DNA of 64,000 nt from an uncultured Pelagibacteraceae bacterium (GTDB taxonomy: Bacteria > Pseudomonadota > Alphaproteobacteria > Pelagibacterales > Pelagibacteraceae): NCBI GenBank assembly GCA_902596675.1, contig CACJUO010000001.1, forward strand, positions 53,517 through 117,516, in the 5' to 3' direction. Position 1 is the stretch's first letter, and each line of letters opens with the position of its first letter. Positions 53,427-62,530 of this stretch are shown here, piece by piece. The notes beneath the pieces are model-generated. The model did no database searches. It had not been told where the DNA came from and worked only from the letters and a program-made list of their open reading frames with translations. The position numbers and the translations under genes are program-made.

Positions 53427-55165
53427 CTTTTGTTTATCTGTTTATTATAATAGTTTTTATAAGTATCGGATTTTGTTAAGAGCTCTTCATGATTACCTGA
53501 ATCCATTACCACACCCTTATCCATAACATAAATTTTATCAGAATTTAAAATAGTTGAAAGTCTGTGTGCAATTACAACAGTTGTCTTATTGAAAGTCAAT
53601 TTGTCTAATGCTTTTTGTATTTTTTCCTCAGTTTCAGAGTCTAAAGACGAGGTTGCTTCATCTAAAAGAATAATTTTACTATTTTTTAAGAATGCTCTTG
53701 CTATTGAAAGTCTTTGCTTTTCCCCACCAGATAATCGGACTCCATTTTCTCCTATTAAGGTTTGATATTTATATTCAAGTTTATCTATAAATTCTGAACA
53801 CATAGAAAGTTTTGCTGCTTCATATATCTCATCATCATTAGCATCTGGTTTTGCGTATTTTATATTATTAAAAATTGTATCATCGAATAAAGTCACATTT
53901 TGATCGACTATTGATATTTCTTTCCTCAAAGAAAATAAATTAACCTCTTTAATATTTTGTCCATCGATTTCTAATATTCCATTTTTTGGATCATAAATTC
54001 GTGGTATTAGACTTAGCAAAGTTGACTTACCAGAACCACTTTGTCCAACTAGAGCGGTCATTTTACCACCATTAATTTTAATATTTATATTTTTTAAAAC
54101 TTTATTCTCCAAATTAGTAGAATAATTAAAATTTATATTTTTATAGTCAATTGTTCCATTCTTTAGATTTAAATTTATTTTATCATCGTTTGTGTTAATC
54201 AAATTTTTTGTATCTATTATAGGAAGAATTCTTTTACTAGCAGATAATCCCTGACTAACGCCAACATTTATAACTGCTAAGGATTTTACTGGCTGATAAG
54301 CCAACATCATTGCAGCTAAAAATGAAAAAAAATTGTTCAAACTCAATTGGTCATTCATTATCAATTTACCAGAGTAAAAAATTAGTATAGCGATCATGAT
54401 TCCTGTTAATATATCCATAACAGGTGTAGCCCGAATAAAAACTGACGCTATTTTTATTGATTTTTCTTTTAAATCTTCAACAAATTTTTCTGATCTTTCG
54501 TTTTCGTACTTTTCTCTTTGAAAAATTTTAATAATTTTATGGTTTTTAAAGATATCAATTAAATATTTGTTTAAGTCCCCAGACTTTACCTGAGCCTCTG
54601 TCACTACTTTCCCCATCCTTTTACCTAGCTTTTTTGCAGTAAAAGATGCAAATGGAATCATTATAATGGCAATTAAGGATAATCTCCAATTTTGGATAAA
54701 CATTACAGAAAGAAGTCCAATTAAAGTTAATCCATCTTTAAACAAAGTTAAGAAGGATGTGCTGAGCATACCTGTGATTTGATTAACATCAAAATTTAGA
54801 TTGGAGATATATTTCCCAGTATGTTTATTTTCTATATTTTCAGTATCAGCCTTTATAAAAGACGAAAGCATGTTAATTTGTAGTTTCTTTTTTACTTCTT
54901 CTGCAACTCTAATCATTGTCACTCTTGCCAAATAAAGAGAAATCCCTTTGGTTGCAAATGCTAGAATTATTAATAATGGGATTATTAAAAGTAGGCTCTG
55001 ATCTTTATTAATAAATATTTTATCAATTGCTGGATCTAATAACCATGCAGTTGCAGATGTACTCCCAGCAACTAATATAGAAAAAAAGACTGCTAAAAAA
55101 ATTTTGTTTAAATATTTTTTGGTATAGTCTTTATAAAGTCTTTTTAATATTTCTAGATTTGTCAT
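53423..55165 (-). CDS. msbA: MsbA-like lipid A ABC exporter
   Basis: Half-size ABC exporter of 580 residues. Six transmembrane helices occupy residues 1-310; the nucleotide-binding domain has Walker A VGQSGSGKSTLLSLI, Q-loop, signature RLSGGEKQRLSIARA, Walker B IILLDEATSSLDS and the H-loop VIAHRLSTI. In this position next to waaA and lpxK the substrate is almost surely lipid A-Kdo or core LPS. The start abuts the ubiA stop with no gap. Confidence 0.92.
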   Translation of the reverse strand: MTNLEILKRLYKDYTKKYLNKIFLAVFFSILVAGSTSATAWLLDPAIDKIFINKDQSLLLIIPLLIILAFATKGISLYLARVTMIRVAEEVKKKLQINMLSSFIKADTENIENKHTGKYISNLNFDVNQITGMLSTSFLTLFKDGLTLIGLLSVMFIQNWRLSLIAIIMIPFASFTAKKLGKRMGKVVTEAQVKSGDLNKYLIDIFKNHKIIKIFQREKYENERSEKFVEDLKEKSIKIASVFIRATPVMDILTGIMIAILIFYSGKLIMNDQLSLNNFFSFLAAMMLAYQPVKSLAVINVGVSQGLSASKRILPIIDTKNLINTNDDKINLNLKNGTIDYKNINFNYSTNLENKVLKNINIKINGGKMTALVGQSGSGKSTLLSLIPRIYDPKNGILEIDGQNIKEVNLFSLRKEISIVDQNVTLFDDTIFNNIKYAKPDANDDEIYEAAKLSMCSEFIDKLEYKYQTLIGENGVRLSGGEKQRLSIARAFLKNSKIILLDEATSSLDSETEEKIQKALDKLTFNKTTVVIAHRLSTILNSDKIYVMDKGVVMDSGNHEELLTKSDTYKNYYNKQINKS

Positions 55166-56032
55166 TTAAATCATTTTTCCTATTAAAATATTAATAAATA
55201 CAATGAGACCTAATAAATTATTACTTTTAAATTTTAATAAACACATAATAGGGTTTGTTACCTCAAGACTTTTTATTTGATAGAAGCTTAAATGAAAAAA
55301 AGTAACTGTCAGGGATATAAAATAAAGCAAATTAAAGTTCATTAAAAAACCAACTATAATTAATGAAAGAAAAAAAAACATGTAACATAAAGAAATAAAT
55401 TTTTTTGGGTTATTTTTAAATTTTATCGAGGTAGATTTAACTCCTATAATCTCATCATCTTTAATATCTTGATATCCATAAATAGTGTCGTAACCCAATG
55501 TCCAAAATATGGCTCCAAAATAAAAAATAATTGGTACTATATTTATGCTGTTATTTACTGATATCCATGCAAGAACAAGACCATAATTAAATGTAATTCC
55601 TAAAAATAGCTGTGGCCAATATGTAAATCTCTTCATCAAAGGATAGGTAAATGCCAATGGCATAGACAATAGTGCCATCAATATTGTGAATTTATTAAAA
55701 TTAATCAATACTAAAAATGCCAATCCACATAAAATAATAGAGTAAATAATTGCGAGGTTTATAGAAACTCTGCCCGATGCAATTGGTCTATTCTTTGTTC
55801 GTTCAACTTTTTTGTCGAAGTTTTTATCTACTATGTCATTTACAATACAACCAGCAGATCTCATTAACACCGAACCAAGTAAAAAAAGCAAAGAATAAAA
55901 ATAAAATTTTTCTAATTCGGAGTTAAAATCATATGCAATGGTAAGGCCCCACAGACAAGGCCAAAATAAAAGCATGTAGCCAATTGGTCTATTTAATCTT
56001 GTAAGTTCAATGAACAATTTAATGTTTTGCAT
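55166..56032 (-). CDS. ubiA: 4-hydroxybenzoate polyprenyltransferase
   Basis: Integral membrane prenyltransferase of ubiquinone synthesis; 288 residues, eight to nine helices. First Asp-rich motif NDIVDKNFDKKVERTKNRPIASG and second YDTIYGYQDIKDDEIIGVKST are intact. It is the first gene of the minus-strand lipid A run and is divergent from the DUF2721 gene (52 bases between starts), which must hold the promoter for all five genes. Confidence 0.95.
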   Translation of the reverse strand: MQNIKLFIELTRLNRPIGYMLLFWPCLWGLTIAYDFNSELEKFYFYSLLFLLGSVLMRSAGCIVNDIVDKNFDKKVERTKNRPIASGRVSINLAIIYSIILCGLAFLVLINFNKFTILMALLSMPLAFTYPLMKRFTYWPQLFLGITFNYGLVLAWISVNNSINIVPIIFYFGAIFWTLGYDTIYGYQDIKDDEIIGVKSTSIKFKNNPKKFISLCYMFFFLSLIIVGFLMNFNLLYFISLTVTFFHLSFYQIKSLEVTNPIMCLLKFKSNNLLGLIVFINILIGKMI

Positions 56033-56084
56033 AACAATTTACTTGTAAATAGCAAAGCAGAGTCTCATAATCAAATTGATTCGA

Positions 56085-56492
56085 ATGAATATAGATTACA
56101 CTGTTACAGCACTAATGTTTCCAGCAATACCGCTTATAATGAGTGTATACAGCAATCGATTTCATACTCTTAGCAGATTAATTAGAAAAATTCATGATGA
56201 ATACGTCTTTGAAAAACACACTCCACCAGAATGGAAAGATCAACTTATAAACCTAAACAGTAGAATTGGTGTATTAAAGTTTGCAATTATGTCAGCAGCA
56301 TTCGGCTTTCTATTTAATATGCTGACTGTATTTGCTCTTTATTTAGAAAGTTTAATTGTAGCAAGAATAATTTTTGGAACGTGCTGTTTATCAATGATGA
56401 TCTCAATCATATTTTTTATTCGAGAAATACAAATCTCTACTAAGGCTCTAAAACTTCATCTTTCTGATATGGATGTTCAGTTTAAGGAATAA
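56085..56492 (+). CDS. DUF2721 family membrane protein
   Basis: A 135-residue membrane protein of unknown function. VTALMFPAIPLIMSVYSNRFHTLSRLIRKIHDEY is the typical first helix plus RL.R..HD segment; two more helices follow (about 70-90 and 97-118). I start at the ATG at 56085; a TTG at 56076 would add three residues. Overlaps the convergent quinone reductase gene by 11 bases. Confidence 0.8.
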   Translation: MNIDYTVTALMFPAIPLIMSVYSNRFHTLSRLIRKIHDEYVFEKHTPPEWKDQLINLNSRIGVLKFAIMSAAFGFLFNMLTVFALYLESLIVARIIFGTCCLSMMISIIFFIREIQISTKALKLHLSDMDVQFKE

Positions 56493-57453
56493 TTACTGCT
56501 GGACCTGTAATTTTTCTTCCTTCTAAATCTTTATGTGCTTGAACAGCATCTTCTAATTTATATTTTTTAAAAATTTCTATTTTTACATTTCCTGATGAAA
56601 TTTGTTTAAACAAAATGTTAGCTGCTTCTTGTATTTCTTCACTATTTGTGAAGTACTGATTCATTGCAGGCCTTACGAAATAAATACCCTTTGGTTGCAA
56701 AGATTTTGAAACAATAATTGGGTCAAGTGGACCTGATGCATTTCCAAATGAAACCATTGTTCCTCTTAATTTTAAACATTCAATGGATTTATCATATGTT
56801 GTTTTACCCACACCATCATAAACAACGGAAACACCTTTACCATTTGTGAGTTCCAACACTTTTTTTGCAAAGTCTTCCTTAGAATAGTTTATAACCTCAT
56901 CACAACCATACTTCTTTGCTATCTCAACTTTTTCGTCACTACCAACTGTTCCAATAACTTTCAGACCTAAACTTTTTGCCCACTGACAAAAGAATTGTCC
57001 GACACCACCAGCTGCTGCATGAAATAAGATAGTTTCACCTTCTTTTGGAACATATGTTTTGTGTAATAAATAAAATGTTGTCATTCCTTTTGTCATTGCA
57101 CTCGAAATTTGCTCCAAATCAATATCATTAGGAACTTTTACAATATTTTTTGATGTATAATTTCGGTGAGTTGAGTAAGCACCTAAAGGAGCTGCAGCAT
57201 ATGCAATTTTATCTCCAACTGAAAAATTAGAAACATTTGAACCAACTTCTTTAATTATACCTGCTGCTTCCATCCCAATCCCAGTTGGTAATTCAAGAGG
57301 ATATAAACCTGATCTATGATATGTATCTATATAATTTAAACCAATTGAAACATGTTCGATTTGAACTTCATCTGCTCCAGGTTTTTCTAAAGTTATATCT
57401 TCTAGTTTAAGAACTTCTGGTCCACCTGTATTTGTTACTTTAATAGATTTCAT
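56482..57453 (-). CDS. qor: Zinc-independent quinone oxidoreductase (MDR family)
   Basis: NADPH:quinone reductase of 323 residues. GIGMEAAGIIKEVG lacks the zinc ligands of alcohol dehydrogenases; the nucleotide fold has FHAAAGGVGQFFCQWAK, VIGTVGSDEK and YDGVGKTTYDKS. The end GRKITGPAVIIP is typical. It overlaps pirin by four bases and is last in a run HAD-DoxX-pirin-qor that looks like a quinone/oxidative-stress unit. Confidence 0.92.
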   Translation of the reverse strand: MKSIKVTNTGGPEVLKLEDITLEKPGADEVQIEHVSIGLNYIDTYHRSGLYPLELPTGIGMEAAGIIKEVGSNVSNFSVGDKIAYAAAPLGAYSTHRNYTSKNIVKVPNDIDLEQISSAMTKGMTTFYLLHKTYVPKEGETILFHAAAGGVGQFFCQWAKSLGLKVIGTVGSDEKVEIAKKYGCDEVINYSKEDFAKKVLELTNGKGVSVVYDGVGKTTYDKSIECLKLRGTMVSFGNASGPLDPIIVSKSLQPKGIYFVRPAMNQYFTNSEEIQEAANILFKQISSGNVKIEIFKKYKLEDAVQAHKDLEGRKITGPAVIIP

Positions 57454-58286
57454 TTTACAAATGTACCTTTATGATAATCCTCGACTGCTTGCAAGATTTC
57501 TTGTTTAGTATTCATAACAAATGGACCACCTCTAGCAATTTGTTCACCTATTGGTTTTCCAGCAATTAGAAGAAACTTAGCATCAGTTGAGCCATAAACC
57601 TTAAGTTTATTTCCCTTTTCTAAAAGAATTAGTTTTGAATTTTCAACTTTTTGATGTTGCTGATTTCCAATTTTTATCTCTCCTTCAATCAAATAAATAA
57701 ATGAATTGTGAGTTGATGGTAAATCGAAATTGAACTCCTTATCTTTATTTAATTCTACATCAAAATAAATAGGCTCAACATTATGTTTTTTTACAGGTCC
57801 TTCAGCTTTTTCAAATTTACCAGCAATGACTTTTACAATTTTTCCCTCATCTTTATATGATTGCATCTTTTCCGCATCTATATAGATGTAATTAGGTTTG
57901 CTCATTTTAAGTTTAGCTGGCATATTTATCCATAATTGAAATCCATGTAGCTTACCTTCTTTCATTGCTGGCATTTCAGAGTGAATTATTCCACTTCCAG
58001 TTTTCATCCACTGAACATCTCCCGCAGTCATTCTACCTTCACCACCTGTACTATCTTTGTGTTCAAAATCTCCAGCTAACATATAGGTTACTGTTTCAAT
58101 TCCTCTATGAGGATGAGGCGGAAAACCTGCTATATAATCCTCACTATTTTCTGATCCAAATTCATCTAACATCAAAAATGGATCAAAGTAATTTGGCTCT
58201 ACACCTATACTTCTTTTTAATTTAACTCCAGCTCCGTCAGAGGCTGGCATAGGTTCAATTATTTTTTTAACTTCAATATATGACAT
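57450..58286 (-). CDS. Pirin family protein (quercetinase-like cupin)
   Basis: Bicupin of 278 residues. The iron-binding set is visible: HPHRGIETVTY (His58, His60) and GSGIIHSE (His102, Glu104), with DVQWM between. Bacterial pirins include quercetin 2,3-dioxygenases and regulators of pyruvate dehydrogenase; which applies is unknown. Placed between DoxX and qor, seven bases from the former and overlapping the latter. Confidence 0.92.
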   Translation of the reverse strand: MSYIEVKKIIEPMPASDGAGVKLKRSIGVEPNYFDPFLMLDEFGSENSEDYIAGFPPHPHRGIETVTYMLAGDFEHKDSTGGEGRMTAGDVQWMKTGSGIIHSEMPAMKEGKLHGFQLWINMPAKLKMSKPNYIYIDAEKMQSYKDEGKIVKVIAGKFEKAEGPVKKHNVEPIYFDVELNKDKEFNFDLPSTHNSFIYLIEGEIKIGNQQHQKVENSKLILLEKGNKLKVYGSTDAKFLLIAGKPIGEQIARGGPFVMNTKQEILQAVEDYHKGTFVK

Positions 58287-58293
58287 TTTATTT

Positions 58294-58665
58294 TTAAAAC
58301 TTTCTATCTAAACTGAAATTTTTAGTTCCATTTACGAATATAAATAGAAACCCACCTGCTAACGCTATATTTTTCAAAAAAGATCCTAATTGCATCTGGT
58401 CCGAAAAATCGTTGTGAAAAATTACTGCTGTTGCAATACAAAATAGACTTAATAAACCTGCTGCAATTTTTGCTTTATAGCCCAATATAATTAAGATAGG
58501 TCCAACTATCTCTAAAATTATTGCTGGTATAATTAAAATTCCTGGTATTCCAAAACCCTCCATCCAGCCAACTGTTCCATCATAATTACTAATTTTAAAA
58601 ACACCATTAAGAAGAAATAAAGCTGAAATTAAAATTCTTGCAACTAGATCTAAAATGTTTGTCAT
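58294..58665 (-). CDS. DoxX family membrane protein
   Basis: Four-helix membrane protein of 123 residues. ARILISALFLLNGVFKISNYDGTVGWMEGFGIPG, EIVGPILIILGYKAK and ALAGGFLFIFVNG match DoxX-like proteins, which are often next to redox genes and have been linked to respiratory complexes and thiol homeostasis. No cofactor ligands visible. In line with the pirin and qor genes; 21 bases after the HAD gene. Confidence 0.88.
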   Translation of the reverse strand: MTNILDLVARILISALFLLNGVFKISNYDGTVGWMEGFGIPGILIIPAIILEIVGPILIILGYKAKIAAGLLSLFCIATAVIFHNDFSDQMQLGSFLKNIALAGGFLFIFVNGTKNFSLDRKF

Positions 58666-58686
58666 AATTTTAAAATAATGACTTGT

Positions 58687-59346
58687 TTAAATAATATCAA
58701 GTAAGTGTTTAAGATTATTAATCTGATTTTCAGGAGAGTAATCTAGATTATCAAAAATAATATTATTTCTATTCACCCAAATAGCATTAAAACCATAATT
58801 ACCACCACCAGAAACATCCCATGTATTTGCGCTTAAAAAGGCGACTTCACGTTTTTCAATCTTATACTTTTTAACTGGAATATCATATACTTTTGCGTCT
58901 GGCTTAAAAATACCTACTTCTTCTACTGAAAAAATATCATCAAAAACTTTAAGATTATTACTGGAGACCAATTCATTGAGAAGGGAAGGGGTTCCATTTG
59001 AAAGTATTGATAGTTTGTAATTTTTTTCTTTTAATAATTGTAGAGTTTCCTTTACTTCTGGATAAGGGGAAAGAATTTTATAAAGATCAAGTAATTCACT
59101 TTTCATATTAGGATTAATATTAAAAACTTTCATTGATTTATCTAAACTATCTTCAGTAATTTTCCAAAAATCTTTATGTCTTTTCATTAGACTTCTAAGC
59201 CAAGTATATTCTAGCTGAGTTGTTCGCCAATAATTTGAAAAACTTTCCCATTTGCTGCCAATTTTATCTTTACATTTTTCTGCTGCAGAATTTACATCAA
59301 ATAAAGTTCCATAGGCATCGAAAATTATTGCTTTAATATTTTTCAT
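58687..59346 (-). CDS. HAD type II (haloacid dehalogenase-like) hydrolase
   Basis: A 219-residue protein matching L-2-haloacid dehalogenases: motif I IIFDAYGTLFDVNSA with nucleophile Asp, YWRTTQLEYTWLRSLM, LSILSNGTP, Lys in IFKPDAKVY and SANTWDVSGGGNYGF. The YGTLFDV and W/R/K set are those of true dehalogenases, so hydrolysis of a short haloacid, or a related acid phosphate, is likely. It heads the four-gene minus-strand run and is divergent from rsmE. Confidence 0.88.
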   Translation of the reverse strand: MKNIKAIIFDAYGTLFDVNSAAEKCKDKIGSKWESFSNYWRTTQLEYTWLRSLMKRHKDFWKITEDSLDKSMKVFNINPNMKSELLDLYKILSPYPEVKETLQLLKEKNYKLSILSNGTPSLLNELVSSNNLKVFDDIFSVEEVGIFKPDAKVYDIPVKKYKIEKREVAFLSANTWDVSGGGNYGFNAIWVNRNNIIFDNLDYSPENQINNLKHLLDII

Positions 59347-59362
59347 AAATTACTTTCTTGAT

Positions 59363-60073
59363 ATGAGTAATATTAGAATATTTTTTCCTGAAAGTTTATC
59401 TCTTAATTTAAATTCTTGGCTTGAAAAACCACAATCACACTATTTAACAAAAGTAATGAGAGTTAAAATTGGTGAAAATTTTTCACTATTTAATAAAAAC
59501 GGTGAGTGGTTAGCTAAAATTAATAATATCAGTAGTGGCAAAGTTGAATTTAGTATTCGAGAAAAATTAAGAAATAAAGAAAACCCGGTAGAAATTTGGT
59601 TGGCATTTTCGCCAATTAAATCAAATTATTCAAATTTCATGATACAGAAGGCTACTGAATTAGGTGTAACTAAATTTATTCCAATTATTTTTGATAGAAC
59701 AATTGTAAGAAAGATTAATTCTGAGAGATTAGAAAAAATTATTATAGAGGCAACAGAGCAGTCAAATAGAATAAATCTTCCTTCTTTAGAAAAACCTCAA
59801 AGCTTGAAAAATTTCTTAAAAAAAAATGAAAATAAAATAGATTTAATTTTTACCGACCTAAATACTAAAAATAAAAAAATTGATTTTAATAAGGACAGAG
59901 ATAAACCCTTGTGTATTATAATTGGACCTGAGGGTGATTTTTCAGAGCAAGAAAGGAATAATATTTTAAATTTTAAAGGTGTAAAATCATTTAAAATAAA
60001 TGAAAACATTCTCAGATCAGAGACAGCAGTAATTTCGTCAATATCAATACTTAGTTATATTTTGAATTTATAA
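59363..60073 (+). CDS. rsmE: 16S rRNA (uracil1498-N3)-methyltransferase
   Basis: SPOUT-class methyltransferase of 236 residues. HYLTKVMRVKIGENFSLF is the N-terminal PUA-like part; KATELGVTKFIPI, IIIEATEQSNR, IIGPEGDFSEQE and LRSETAVISSISIL form the knotted SAM site. 16 bases between its start and that of the divergent HAD gene. Its end overlaps the SCO1 gene by six bases. Confidence 0.94.
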   Translation: MSNIRIFFPESLSLNLNSWLEKPQSHYLTKVMRVKIGENFSLFNKNGEWLAKINNISSGKVEFSIREKLRNKENPVEIWLAFSPIKSNYSNFMIQKATELGVTKFIPIIFDRTIVRKINSERLEKIIIEATEQSNRINLPSLEKPQSLKNFLKKNENKIDLIFTDLNTKNKKIDFNKDRDKPLCIIIGPEGDFSEQERNNILNFKGVKSFKINENILRSETAVISSISILSYILNL

Positions 60074-60655
60074 ATATTTGTTAATTAAATTAATTGATTT
60101 TTTAATATCGTCTCTGTGAGAAATTTTAGCAATATATTTTCCATCTTTAAGAAGTATTACAGGTGAGCTATGATCAACATTATAATCACCATTTTCAAGA
60201 AAAATTTTTTGACTGATTATTCCCCATGATTGTGACAATAAAAAAATTTCACCTGGATCTCCTGTGATACCAACAAACTCGTTATCAAAATTACTGAGAT
60301 AGTCCTTAATAACTTCTGGAGTATCTCTTTTAGGATCAACACTAATAAAAAAAACTTTTAAATCTTTTTTTTTATTTTTCTTTATTCTATTCAATGCGAT
60401 ATCCATTTTATTTAAAGTCATTGGACAAATATCAGGACAATTTGTAAAACCAAAAAAAATTGCAGTTAAAGGTCCATCAAAAGATTCTTGAGTAATAATA
60501 TTATTGTTCATATCTTTAAGCTCAAAATCTGAGCCTTTAAATGCTGCGACTGATTGGTCTTTTTGTTCCTTCATAGAAAGAAACACAGGTAGCATTAAAA
60601 ATAAGAAAATTGTTAAGCAACCAGTTAAAACTGCAATGGAGGTTTTTATTTTCAT
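60068..60655 (-). CDS. SCO1/SenC copper chaperone for cytochrome oxidase
   Basis: Membrane-anchored thioredoxin-fold protein of 195 residues that delivers copper to the CuA site of subunit II. N-terminal helix at 8-26; the copper ligands are CPDIC (Cys73, Cys77) and His162 (VDHSSPVILL). FFISVDPKRDTPEVIKDYL is typical. It is next to the oxidase genes (subunits III, II, I), supporting its job. Divergent from the subunit III gene. Confidence 0.94.
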   Translation of the reverse strand: MKIKTSIAVLTGCLTIFLFLMLPVFLSMKEQKDQSVAAFKGSDFELKDMNNNIITQESFDGPLTAIFFGFTNCPDICPMTLNKMDIALNRIKKNKKKDLKVFFISVDPKRDTPEVIKDYLSNFDNEFVGITGDPGEIFLLSQSWGIISQKIFLENGDYNVDHSSPVILLKDGKYIAKISHRDDIKKSINLINKYL

Positions 60656-60691
60656 TATTGTAAAATTGTATAATCGGACTATATAAATATT

Positions 60692-61369
60692 ATGTCTTTG
60701 ATAAAGAAAATATTTGGCACATTAACTGAAAAACCTTGGGAACAAGATCAAGCAGTAATTGATAGTACTCATTCTGGAAAAACATTTGAAATTTCAAATC
60801 AAATGTCAGCTGTTATTATTATTTTTGGAGTAAGTACAACTTTATTTAGTTTGATATTCACTGGCTATCTTTACTCACTACCACCGGAACAAGACACAAC
60901 TTTTATATTGAAGACAAATTTACTTTGGATAAACACATTAGTCTTAATTTTAGTAACAATATTTTTTAATAGAATAAGTAAAGATTTAAAAAACGGAATT
61001 ACTAATACAATAAAAAGAAATTTAATTTATGTGGGTTCTCTAAGTTATATATTTTTATTTCTTCAATTAGCTTTATGGTACCAACTTATGAAAAGTGGAA
61101 ATTTTGTTTCAACCAATACATATTTTTCATCTTATTATTTCTTTACAGCGTTACACGGTATTCATCTTTTAGGAGGCCTCTATTTCTGGGGCAAAGTAAG
61201 CTCAAAAATTTTAAAATTGGATGAAAAAGATTATAACAAAGAAGAAAAAAGTATTAATGCTCTTTCATTGTATTGGTTATTTTTATTTATAGTTTGGCTA
61301 GTCTTCTTTACTATAATGTTTGCATACAATGATACTGTTATAGAGTTCTGTAAATCTCTGATTGCCTAA
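60692..61369 (+). CDS. Heme-copper oxidase subunit III
   Basis: Integral membrane protein of 225 residues with about five helices and a polar 30-residue N-terminus, the short form of subunit III. Recognisable parts: LLWINTLVLILVTIFF, YFFTALHGIHLLGGLYFWGK (the conserved His-x-x-H region) and LYWLFLFIVWLVFFTIMFAY at the end. It lies apart from subunits II and I, with a small antisense gene between them, which is an unusual arrangement. Alone on its strand with SCO1 divergent. Confidence 0.9.
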   Translation: MSLIKKIFGTLTEKPWEQDQAVIDSTHSGKTFEISNQMSAVIIIFGVSTTLFSLIFTGYLYSLPPEQDTTFILKTNLLWINTLVLILVTIFFNRISKDLKNGITNTIKRNLIYVGSLSYIFLFLQLALWYQLMKSGNFVSTNTYFSSYYFFTALHGIHLLGGLYFWGKVSSKILKLDEKDYNKEEKSINALSLYWLFLFIVWLVFFTIMFAYNDTVIEFCKSLIA

Positions 61370-61370
61370 T

Positions 61371-61562
61371 TTATATAAATAAAACTAAAATTGATCCAAA
61401 CACTGCAATTATAATTAAAAGTATATTTACTGATCTTAGATATCTTTTAGTTTCAGGTTTTGTCTCTCCTTTAGAAAACCTTCCTGCACCTAAAGAAATC
61501 ACAAAATAGAACGCTAAAACTAAAGCAAGAATTGTTATTAAAATACCTAATTTACCGAGCAT
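61371..61562 (-). CDS. Two-helix small membrane protein between oxidase subunit genes
   Basis: A 63-residue protein with two hydrophobic helices (about 3-25 and 45-62) joined by a basic loop, RFSKGETKPETKRYLRS. The shape is that of the twin-helix and HIG1-type proteins that often accompany cytochrome oxidases in alphaproteobacteria, but the MRxRV motif of HIG1 domains is not clear, so the family is not assigned. It lies one base after the convergent subunit III stop and 87 bases from subunit II, divergent from it. No clear ribosome site. Confidence 0.55.
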   Translation of the reverse strand: MLGKLGILITILALVLAFYFVISLGAGRFSKGETKPETKRYLRSVNILLIIIAVFGSILVLFI

Positions 61563-61598
61563 AAATATATTGATTATATTAGTATAATTAATATGTTT

Positions 61599-61615
61599 TA
61601 TGACATTTTGTCATA
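61599..61615. promoter_or_regulatory. Palindrome upstream of coxB, possible operator
   Basis: Seven-base arms TATGACA / TGTCATA separated by TTT, symmetric on both strands, between the small gene and coxB. A TATAAT lies at 61583-61588, so the palindrome would fall at about +5 to +21 of a coxB transcript and 35 bases before its ATG. It could be a repressor site or an RNA hairpin. I do not recognise the regulator. Confidence 0.45.
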
Positions 61616-61649
61616 GGTATTTATAGGATTATTCTTCTATATAAGCTCT

Positions 61650-62486
61650 ATGCATGCAGGAATAATTTTTTTATTAGTAATCATTGGATCTGTCTTATTT
61701 CATATTTTTACCCCTTGGTACTGGACTGATATAGCGTCAAATTGGGGTGGAATGGACGATACTATAACTCTTACTTTTTGGGTAGGCGGAGGAGTATTCG
61801 TGGCTGTTTGTCTATTTATGATTTACTGTGTCTTTAGATACTCACATAAAGAAGATAGAAGAGCAGAATATAAACCTGAGGACAAAAAATTAGAAAAAAT
61901 TTTAACATGGGCAACTACTTTAGGAGTTGCTGCTTTACTAGCGCCTGGTCTTATTATTTGGAATCAATATGTTAATGTTCCAAAGAATGCAATTGAAGTC
62001 GATGTTATGGCATGGCAATGGGGATGGCAATATAGACTACCTGGTGCAGATGGAAAATTAGGAACCACACAAGTAAGAAACATTGCAGACAATAATCCAT
62101 TTGGTATTAACCCGGATGATCCGTTTGGAAGAGATGACATAATGGTTGAGAGTGATGTTATAAACTTAGAAAACAATAGACCTGTAAAAATTTTATTAAG
62201 ATCAGTAGACGTACTTCACAATTGGTATGTTCCACAATTTAGAGCAAAAATGGATGCAGTTCCAGGAACAGTTACTTTCTATTGGTTTGAACCTAACAAA
62301 GTAGGCGAATACGAAGTTTTATGTGCCGAGTACTGTGGAGTTGGACACTACGCAATGAGAGGTGGTGTTGAGGTACAAGATAAAGCTGATTATGAAGTTT
62401 GGTTAGGCGAACAAGAAACTTTTGAGCAATTATCAGCTAGATATGAAAAATTAAACGTGGATGGGAACAAATTAGCTAAAAAATAA
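61650..62486 (+). CDS. coxB: Cytochrome c oxidase subunit II
   Basis: CuA-bearing subunit of 278 residues. The N-terminus has a hydrophobic first helix, then helices at about 40-62 and 85-105. The periplasmic cupredoxin domain shows the electron-entry tryptophans MAWQWGWQYRLPG and the CuA ligands His190 (LHNWYVP), Cys225, Glu227, Cys229, His233 and Met236 (CAEYCGVGHYAM). A third helix, rather than a cleaved signal, is likely. There is an insertion of about 20 residues (NIADNNPFGINPDDPFGRDD) after the Trp motif. Followed 44 bases on by subunit I. Confidence 0.95.
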   Translation: MHAGIIFLLVIIGSVLFHIFTPWYWTDIASNWGGMDDTITLTFWVGGGVFVAVCLFMIYCVFRYSHKEDRRAEYKPEDKKLEKILTWATTLGVAALLAPGLIIWNQYVNVPKNAIEVDVMAWQWGWQYRLPGADGKLGTTQVRNIADNNPFGINPDDPFGRDDIMVESDVINLENNRPVKILLRSVDVLHNWYVPQFRAKMDAVPGTVTFYWFEPNKVGEYEVLCAEYCGVGHYAMRGGVEVQDKADYEVWLGEQETFEQLSARYEKLNVDGNKLAKK

Positions 62487-62530
62487 CAATTTATTAATTT
62501 AAAAAAATATATATATAAAAGGATAAAATT

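Noticed and set aside
56041..56084. TTG start at 56076 for the DUF2721 protein
   Set aside because: The ATG nine bases on is a better initiator and adds no gap to the family core.
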